From Natronobacterium haloterrestre (GTDB lineage Archaea > Halobacteriota > Halobacteria > Halobacteriales > Natrialbaceae), in assembly GCF_900112205.1 (NCBI RefSeq), contig NZ_FOKW01000006.1, positions 186,001 through 250,000 of the forward strand: DNA of 64,000 nt, written 5' to 3'. The notes beneath the pieces were generated by a model. That model was not told the origin of the DNA and did no database searches. It saw nothing but the letters and a program-made list of their open reading frames with translations. Made by a program: the position numbers and the translations under genes. This document shows, in pieces, positions 59,121 to 64,000 of this stretch. The first letter of the stretch is position 1; every line of letters starts with the position of its first letter.

Positions 59121-60500
59121 ATGGCTACAGGTGACAAACTCGAAGCGACGGAATCGGAGACCGAACTGGTCGCGTACGATATCGACGACGAACCGCCGCT
59201 GTCGGAAGCGGTCCCGCTCGGGCTCCAGCACCTGCTGGCGATGTTCCTCTCGACGGTCGCGTTGCCCCTCGTCATCGCGGGGGCGATCGGCCTCGACGGC
59301 GCGCAGACGACCTACATCGTCCAGATGGCGCTGCTCGTCGCCGGCGTCGCGACCGTCGTACAGGTGTACTCCGTCGGCCCCGTCGGCGCGAAGTTGCCGA
59401 TCGTCATGGGGACGAGCGCGATCTTCGTCGCGCCGCTGATCGACATCGGGTCGACGTTCGGGCTCGCGGCGATCTTCGGGGCCGTCATCGTCGCCGCGCC
59501 CGTCGAGATCGCGATCGGCTACTTCTACGACGACCTCGAGCGGTTCTTCCCGCCGCTGGTCACGGGCACGGTGGTCATGCTCGTCGGCCTGACGCTGATC
59601 CCGACGGCGATCGACTACGCGGCGGGCGGCCCGGGCGCGGAGACCTACGGCTACCTCGAGAACCTGGCGCTTGCCGGACTCGTCTTCGTCGTCGCGGTCG
59701 GGTTCAACCAGTACTTCGAGGGCCTGCTCTCGATCGCCAGCGTGTTGATCGCCGTCGTGATCGGCTACGTCGTGGCGGTCCCCCTCGGGTTGCTCGACCT
59801 CTCGGGGGTCGCCGACGCCGGCTGGATCGCCGTCCCCGTCCCGCTCGAGTACGGCGTCGAGTTCCACCCGAGTGCGATCCTGGTGGTCGCGTTCGCCTAC
59901 GTCGTGACCGCGATCGAGACGATCGGCGACGTCGAGGGGACGACCGGCACCGTCGGCCGCCGCGCGACCTCGGACGAGATGCGGGGCGGACTGTTCGCCG
60001 ACGGCGCGATGAGCATGTTCGCCGGCCTGTTCAACGCCTTCCCGAACACGTCGTTCTCCCAGAACGTCGGGCTCATTGGGTTCACCGGGGTCGCCAGCAA
60101 GTTCGTCGTCGCGATCTGTGGCGGGTTCCTCGTCCTGCTGGGCCTCGTCCCGAAGGTCGCCGCCGTGGTCGCGGCGATGCCCAACCCCGTCCTCGGCGGC
60201 GCGGCGATCGTCCTGTTCGGGATGATCTTCTCCATCGGCCTGCGGATCGTCGCCAACCGGGTCGACCTGAACCGGCGCAACCTGACGATCGTCGCCGTCT
60301 CAGTCGTACTCGGCGTCGGCGTCGAGGTCCGTCCCGACGCGATCGCCCAGTTCCCCGACGAGGCACAGGTGCTGCTCGGCTCGGGCCTGCTCGTCGGCGG
60401 CGTCACTGCACTCGTGTTGAACGCCGTTCTCCCGCGGGACGAGGCCGCCTCCGACCGCGAGGCGGCGCCGGGTCCGGAGCCCGAACCGACCGACGATTAG
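59121..60500 (+). CDS. NCS2-family nucleobase permease, second copy
   Basis: 459 residues from the ATG at 59121. The same architecture as the first permease: PLGLQHLLAMFLSTVALPLVIAG, GAKLPIVMGTSAIF, and TAIETIGDVEGTTGTV. The two are paralogues and probably take different nucleobases. The C-terminal 20 are Glu/Pro-rich. It is convergent with the alcohol dehydrogenase gene and overlaps its end by four bases. Confidence 0.9.
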   Translation: MATGDKLEATESETELVAYDIDDEPPLSEAVPLGLQHLLAMFLSTVALPLVIAGAIGLDGAQTTYIVQMALLVAGVATVVQVYSVGPVGAKLPIVMGTSAIFVAPLIDIGSTFGLAAIFGAVIVAAPVEIAIGYFYDDLERFFPPLVTGTVVMLVGLTLIPTAIDYAAGGPGAETYGYLENLALAGLVFVVAVGFNQYFEGLLSIASVLIAVVIGYVVAVPLGLLDLSGVADAGWIAVPVPLEYGVEFHPSAILVVAFAYVVTAIETIGDVEGTTGTVGRRATSDEMRGGLFADGAMSMFAGLFNAFPNTSFSQNVGLIGFTGVASKFVVAICGGFLVLLGLVPKVAAVVAAMPNPVLGGAAIVLFGMIFSIGLRIVANRVDLNRRNLTIVAVSVVLGVGVEVRPDAIAQFPDEAQVLLGSGLLVGGVTALVLNAVLPRDEAASDREAAPGPEPEPTDD

Positions 60501-61552
60501 GGCTCGAGCACGACCATCCCGTGGCTCTCGCCCGATCGGATCCGCTCGTGGACGTCCGGGACGTCCTCGAGGCCGACCCGCTCCGTGACGACGGGGGAGA
60601 TCCGGCCGTCGGCGAGCAACTCGGCGGCCCGGACGACCTCGTCTTTCGTGGCGTACCGAGAGCCCAGAACGGCCGCTTCCTTCTCGACGAACTCCCGCAG
60701 AAGCGGCCCGAACGCGCGCTCGTGGTGGGTCGTCAGCGAGACCACCCGGCCGCCCATCCCGAGCGCGTCCCAGCCCGCTCGCAGCGTCTCCACGTCGCCG
60801 ACGGTGTCGACGACGACGCTCGGCCCGTTGCGCTCGCCGCCGGCAGCCTCCCGCACGCGTCGTGCAACGTCGTCGGGATCGCCCCGAACGTCGACCGGCC
60901 GGACCGCACCGTCCGTGACGGCGTCGACGTGCTCGAGGCGGTCGTCGACGACGTCCGCGGCCAGCACCCGCGCCCCGCGGCGCGCGGCCAGTTGCGAGAG
61001 ATGGACTCCGACCCGGCCAGCGGCGCCGATCACGAGCACTGTGTCCGTGTCGTCGACGGCGGCCCGCCGGCAGACGTGCAGCGGCGTCGCGAGCCCGTCG
61101 GCCGCGATCGCGCCCTCGGCGTACGTCGCCCCGTCGGGCAGCGGGAGGGCGTTTTCGGCCGGCAGGACGGCTTTCTCGGCGTAGGCCCCGTCGCGGTGGA
61201 CGCCGTACCAGCCGTCGAACGCCGTACACCGGTTGGTCTCCCCGCGGCGACAGGGGGCGCACTCGCCACAGGTGAGATAGAAGTACGCGAGGACGCGATC
61301 CCCCGGCTCGCAGCCGTCGACGCCGTCGCCGACCGCGTCGACGACGCCCGCGAACTCGTGGCCCAGGATTCGCGGCGTGAGCGCGGGGTCGTCCGACAGT
61401 CCACCGCCGATCGCGTTCTCGATCGTTCGGGTTACACCGCAGGCCCGCACGTCGACCCGGACCTCGCCGGGCCCCGGTTCCGGTTCGGCCACTGTGTCGA
61501 TCGAGAGCGAGCCGTTCCACTCCTCGAGGACGCACGCGTCCATCGTGCTCAT
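60497..61552 (-). CDS. zinc-dependent alcohol dehydrogenase-family oxidoreductase
   Basis: 351 residues. The catalytic zinc ligands are Cys38 (ACGV) and His65-Glu66 (LGHEFAG). Structural zinc cysteines are 95, 98, 101 and 109 (CGECAPCRRGETNRC). The nucleotide-binding fold has VIGAAGRVGVHLSQLA, in which GxxGxxG is AAGRVG. The enzyme reduces or oxidises alcohols with NAD(P). ATG 61543 (MDACV) is an alternative start. It overlaps the permease end by four bases, convergent. Confidence 0.9.
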   Translation of the reverse strand: MSTMDACVLEEWNGSLSIDTVAEPEPGPGEVRVDVRACGVTRTIENAIGGGLSDDPALTPRILGHEFAGVVDAVGDGVDGCEPGDRVLAYFYLTCGECAPCRRGETNRCTAFDGWYGVHRDGAYAEKAVLPAENALPLPDGATYAEGAIAADGLATPLHVCRRAAVDDTDTVLVIGAAGRVGVHLSQLAARRGARVLAADVVDDRLEHVDAVTDGAVRPVDVRGDPDDVARRVREAAGGERNGPSVVVDTVGDVETLRAGWDALGMGGRVVSLTTHHERAFGPLLREFVEKEAAVLGSRYATKDEVVRAAELLADGRISPVVTERVGLEDVPDVHERIRSGESHGMVVLEP

Positions 61553-61666
61553 ACCACACGGTAATCGGCCAGGGTCTTAGCGTTCACCCTCGTGGCGGGT
61601 TTCGCTCGTTCCCGCGACCGGAGCGTTCGGCGAAGCTATATGTTGGTTGCGTTCGAAACGGGTGGT

Positions 61667-62092
61667 ATGTCGAACCATGTCTTGGTTCCGGTCGACAGCT
61701 CAGCACAGTCCGAAGACGCACTCGAGTACGCAATGGAGACGTTCCCGGAGGCCGACATTACCGCTTTGCACGCCCTCGAGATCGGGCAGGGCGACATCGG
61801 CACGTTCTCCGGGATGACCGGGGAGGTGCCGGACGAGGAGGCCGAGCGCGAACGCGCCGAGGAGTTGTTCGAGTCGGTTCGCCAGCGGGCCGCGGATCAC
61901 GACGGCGAGATCGACACGGTGCTGGGTCGCGGTCGGCCGGACCGCGTGATCGTCAAGGAAGCCGAGAAGGGAGAGTACGACTCGATCGTCATCGGTAGTC
62001 ACGGCCGGGACGGCGTCGCTCGTGTGCTGCTCGGCAGCGTCGCGGAGAAAGTCGTGCGTCGGTCGCCGGTGCCGGTGTTCGTCGTTCGGTGA
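61667..62092 (+). CDS. universal stress protein UspA-family
   Basis: 141 residues from the ATG at 61667. The first strand SNHVLVPVDSSAQSEDALEYAM and the nucleotide-binding GSHGRDGVARVLLGSVAEKVVRRSPVPVFVV are conserved (G-x2-G-x9-GS). These proteins bind ATP or act in stress. A TATA-like CTATATG lies at about 61636-61642, so the transcript is probably leaderless. Longer upstream frames are rejected. Confidence 0.92.
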   Translation: MSNHVLVPVDSSAQSEDALEYAMETFPEADITALHALEIGQGDIGTFSGMTGEVPDEEAERERAEELFESVRQRAADHDGEIDTVLGRGRPDRVIVKEAEKGEYDSIVIGSHGRDGVARVLLGSVAEKVVRRSPVPVFVVR

Positions 62093-62119
62093 CCGGTCGG
62101 ACGACCCTCGTTTTCCGAG

Positions 62120-62878
62120 TTATTTGAAGGCGACACACCGACAGACGCTGGACTCCCCGCCGCGGAACCGCCACGGGAAGGTGCCGATCTGGACGCGCTC
62201 GTTGAGTAGTTCCTCGGGTACCTGTGCGTTCTCGACGTGGATCGTCCCCTCGGGGAACAGCTCGGTGTGCATGAGCTGGTACCCCTCCGGCGGGAAGATC
62301 TCGTCCAGGTCGTCGACGCCGAGGTGGTCGGCCGCCTCCTCGGCGAGTTCGGGGCGGATGTCGCGGATGACCGTGTTCATCGGGTGGTCCGCGCTGCCAC
62401 AGTCGAGGATGAGGTAGTTGATGTTCATCTCCTTGCACCACTCGGCGAACTCCGCGTTCGGACCGGGATGTTTGCAGAAGTACCGGTGGGGGTCGGCGTT
62501 CTCCGTGTGCCAGGCGTACTCCTGGTAGCCCGTGTGAATGAACAGGATGTCGCCCTCGCGGACGTCACAGACGTCCTCGATCATTTCGCTCGTGTAGACG
62601 TCGTAGTCGCCGACCTTGTCGGAGATGTCGGCGACGACGGCGTCCCCGACGAGTTCGTCGAGGCCCACCTGTTCGATGTCCCGCCCGTGAGCGACGAAGT
62701 GTTTCTCGCCGTCCAGGTGGGTCCCGGTGTGGTTCATGAACTCGATCTTCTGGCCGTTTACCTTCTCGGTGTCGAGGCTCTTCTCGTACCACACCTTCGG
62801 GTTGTCGTAGGTCGGCCACGCCGGCGTATCCTGTGACCACGGCTGGGTCAGGTCGTACATCTCGTAACCGTCGAGCAT
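62120..62878 (-). CDS. cyclase-family (kynurenine formamidase-like) metal hydrolase
   Basis: 252 residues from the ATG at 62876-62878 (MLDGYEMYDLTQPW). The metal motif HTGTHLDGEKH (50-60) is the HxGTHxD signature of the cyclase family. A second His/Asp set (KHPGPNAEFAEW and DCGSADHPMN) follows. The family includes kynurenine formamidases and isatin hydrolases. An ATG nine bases upstream exists, but the shorter start lies 20 bases from the shared promoter element, exactly as in the transducer gene. Substrate is probably an amide or lactam. Confidence 0.86.
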   Translation of the reverse strand: MLDGYEMYDLTQPWSQDTPAWPTYDNPKVWYEKSLDTEKVNGQKIEFMNHTGTHLDGEKHFVAHGRDIEQVGLDELVGDAVVADISDKVGDYDVYTSEMIEDVCDVREGDILFIHTGYQEYAWHTENADPHRYFCKHPGPNAEFAEWCKEMNINYLILDCGSADHPMNTVIRDIRPELAEEAADHLGVDDLDEIFPPEGYQLMHTELFPEGTIHVENAQVPEELLNERVQIGTFPWRFRGGESSVCRCVAFK

Positions 62879-62898
62879 ACCATCCACATTTCGCGCTC

Positions 62899-62913
62899 GT
62901 CACTTAAACTTAC
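62899..62913 (-). promoter_or_regulatory. 15-base promoter element, cyclase copy
   Basis: GTCACTTAAACTTAC, identical to the element upstream of the transducer gene. It is 20 bases from the chosen start at 62878, again predicting a leaderless transcript. Confidence 0.65.
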
Positions 62914-63125
62914 GTGAACGGGCGAAACCGAGTCCGCTCGGTACGTTACCCTTCAGCGTGCCAACATGCAACAACACTTATTAGTAACGTTACGGAAAAT
63001 AGGTGATATCCGCGTGACCGACACATGATTTCCCATACCACCCACCAGTATCGCTCGCGTTCGCGCCCGCGTTCGCACGGGAACGGACGGCGGACCGCTG
63101 TAGACACGCTGTCGCGAGGGGATCC

Positions 63126-64000
63126 ATGAAGCCGGCTCCGTTCACTCACCACCGACCGGAGACCGTCGAGGAGACCGTCGAGTTGCTGGCCGACCTCGAG
63201 GACGTGGAGTTGCTCGCGGGCAACCAGTCGCTGGGGATCGTGATGGCGAACCGGCTGGCGACGCCGGATCACCTCGTCGACCTGAACGGCCTCGAGGAGC
63301 TCCAGTACGTCGAGGAGACCGACGACGGGGTCCGGATCGGGGCGATGACCCGCCACCGGACGCTCGAGCGTTCGGATCGGCTCGCGGCGCTCGTCCCGAT
63401 GCTCCCCGAAGCCGCGGAACAGATCGCTGGCCCCTCGGTTCGCAACCAGGGAACGCTCGGGGGCAGCATCGGCGAGGCCGACCCTGCGGGGAACTACCCG
63501 GCTGCCCTGGTGGCGCTCGACGGCGTGCTCCACCTGCGATCGGCCGACGAGAGCCGCGAGGTGACCGCCGACGACTACTTCATCGCCTACATGTTCACGG
63601 ACCTCCGCGAGGAGGAACTCATCGAGGCGGTCACGGTGCCGACCGACCCGTTCCCGCCCGAACGCACCGGGATGGCGTTTCTCGAACTCAAGCGGGCGGC
63701 CCAGACCTGGCCGACGGTCAGCGCGGCGACCGCCGTACGGGTCGACGACCCCTCGGCCGACGATCCGGTCCTCGAGGAGGTCCGGATCGCCCTGGCGAAC
63801 GCGGCAGACATCCCGCTTCGCGTTCCGGACGCGGAGGACGTCCTCGAGGGCGAACCCCTCTCGGAGGCGGGCCTCGCGGAGGCGGCCGAGATCGTCACCG
63901 ATGCGGTCACGCCCGAGGGGGAGATGCACGCGGACCGAGACTACAAGGAGGAAGTGGCCGGCGAGTACGCGAAACGCTCGCTCGAAACGTCGTACGAACG
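63126..64000 (+). CDS. xanthine dehydrogenase-type FAD-binding subunit, C-terminus off the window
   Basis: 291 residues to the right edge, still open. The FAD-binding motifs are LLAGNQSLGIVMANRLATP (about 30-48, with AGNQSL in place of the usual AGGQSL) and GPSVRNQGTLGGSIGEADPAGNYP (about 102-125). The remainder matches the CO-dehydrogenase flavoprotein C-terminal domain. This family passes electrons from a molybdenum subunit to FAD in xanthine or CO dehydrogenases. It is probably the first gene of a three-subunit unit continuing to the right. The substrate cannot be told from this subunit. The nearby nucleobase permeases and MoeA favour a purine. Confidence 0.88.
   Translation, partial: MKPAPFTHHRPETVEETVELLADLEDVELLAGNQSLGIVMANRLATPDHLVDLNGLEELQYVEETDDGVRIGAMTRHRTLERSDRLAALVPMLPEAAEQIAGPSVRNQGTLGGSIGEADPAGNYPAALVALDGVLHLRSADESREVTADDYFIAYMFTDLREEELIEAVTVPTDPFPPERTGMAFLELKRAAQTWPTVSAATAVRVDDPSADDPVLEEVRIALANAADIPLRVPDAEDVLEGEPLSEAGLAEAAEIVTDAVTPEGEMHADRDYKEEVAGEYAKRSLETSYE

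Overview
The window is high-GC chromosomal DNA from an extremely halophilic archaeon (class Halobacteria, probably a Natrialbaceae-type genome). The reasons are very acidic proteins, archaeal information-processing genes (PCNA, primase large subunit, Orc1/Cdc6, Taw2, archaeal NMD3), a double-length TatC beside a single TatC, a PGF-CTERM-type surface protein, and TATA boxes about 25-32 nt ahead of start codons, which suggests leaderless mRNAs. I see no intact insertion sequence, CRISPR array or rRNA. The one tRNA-like sequence looks defective.

Layout. 0-6 kb: an epimerase fragment, a Cys-cluster protein, a small Zn-type protein, a tRNA-like remnant beside an 11-bp tandem array, a DUF418 membrane protein, a Rad3/XPD-type helicase and a 28-residue membrane peptide. 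6-10.6 kb: a secreted subtilisin-like protease with cohesin-like and dockerin domains, followed by a surface-anchored cohesin-like protein. 11-19 kb: housekeeping genes (Taw2, NMD3, HtpX, PriL, PCNA) with an ORB-like tandem repeat at 13.45 kb. 19-24 kb: a uracil-DNA glycosylase, a secreted C69 dipeptidase and RlmE. 24-28 kb: a ribbon-helix-helix regulator and the divergent TatC pair. 28-37 kb: LarE and a His-rich Ni/Co-type transporter, a GCS2-family protein, a three-gene DUF5789/DUF892 cluster and an amidase. 37-47 kb: a frameshifted small gene, a stand-alone SagB-type oxidoreductase, a MutS-family ATPase, a GAF histidine kinase, Orc1/Cdc6 and a Tat-exported DUF4397 protein, then an AT-rich gap. 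47.5-52 kb: a zinc-ribbon OB protein, a thiolase-like protein and a CoA-transferase in one unit, then MoeA. 52-64 kb: two NCS2 nucleobase permeases, a CocE-type hydrolase, a soluble methyl-accepting transducer, an MFS transporter, a Zn alcohol dehydrogenase, UspA, a cyclase-family hydrolase and the start of a xanthine-dehydrogenase FAD subunit.

How the genes may work together. The two Tat pores would export twin-arginine proteins such as the DUF4397 protein. The protease and the anchored cohesin-like protein could form a cell-surface assembly resembling a minimal cellulosome. The permeases, FAD subunit and MoeA point to purine uptake and molybdenum-dependent oxidation. LarE and the Ni/Co transporter share a nickel theme. 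The most unusual non-coding signal is a family of roughly 75-90 bp palindromic repeats in three places. Two of them overlap the 3' ends of genes, and their terminal motif supplies the stop codon.
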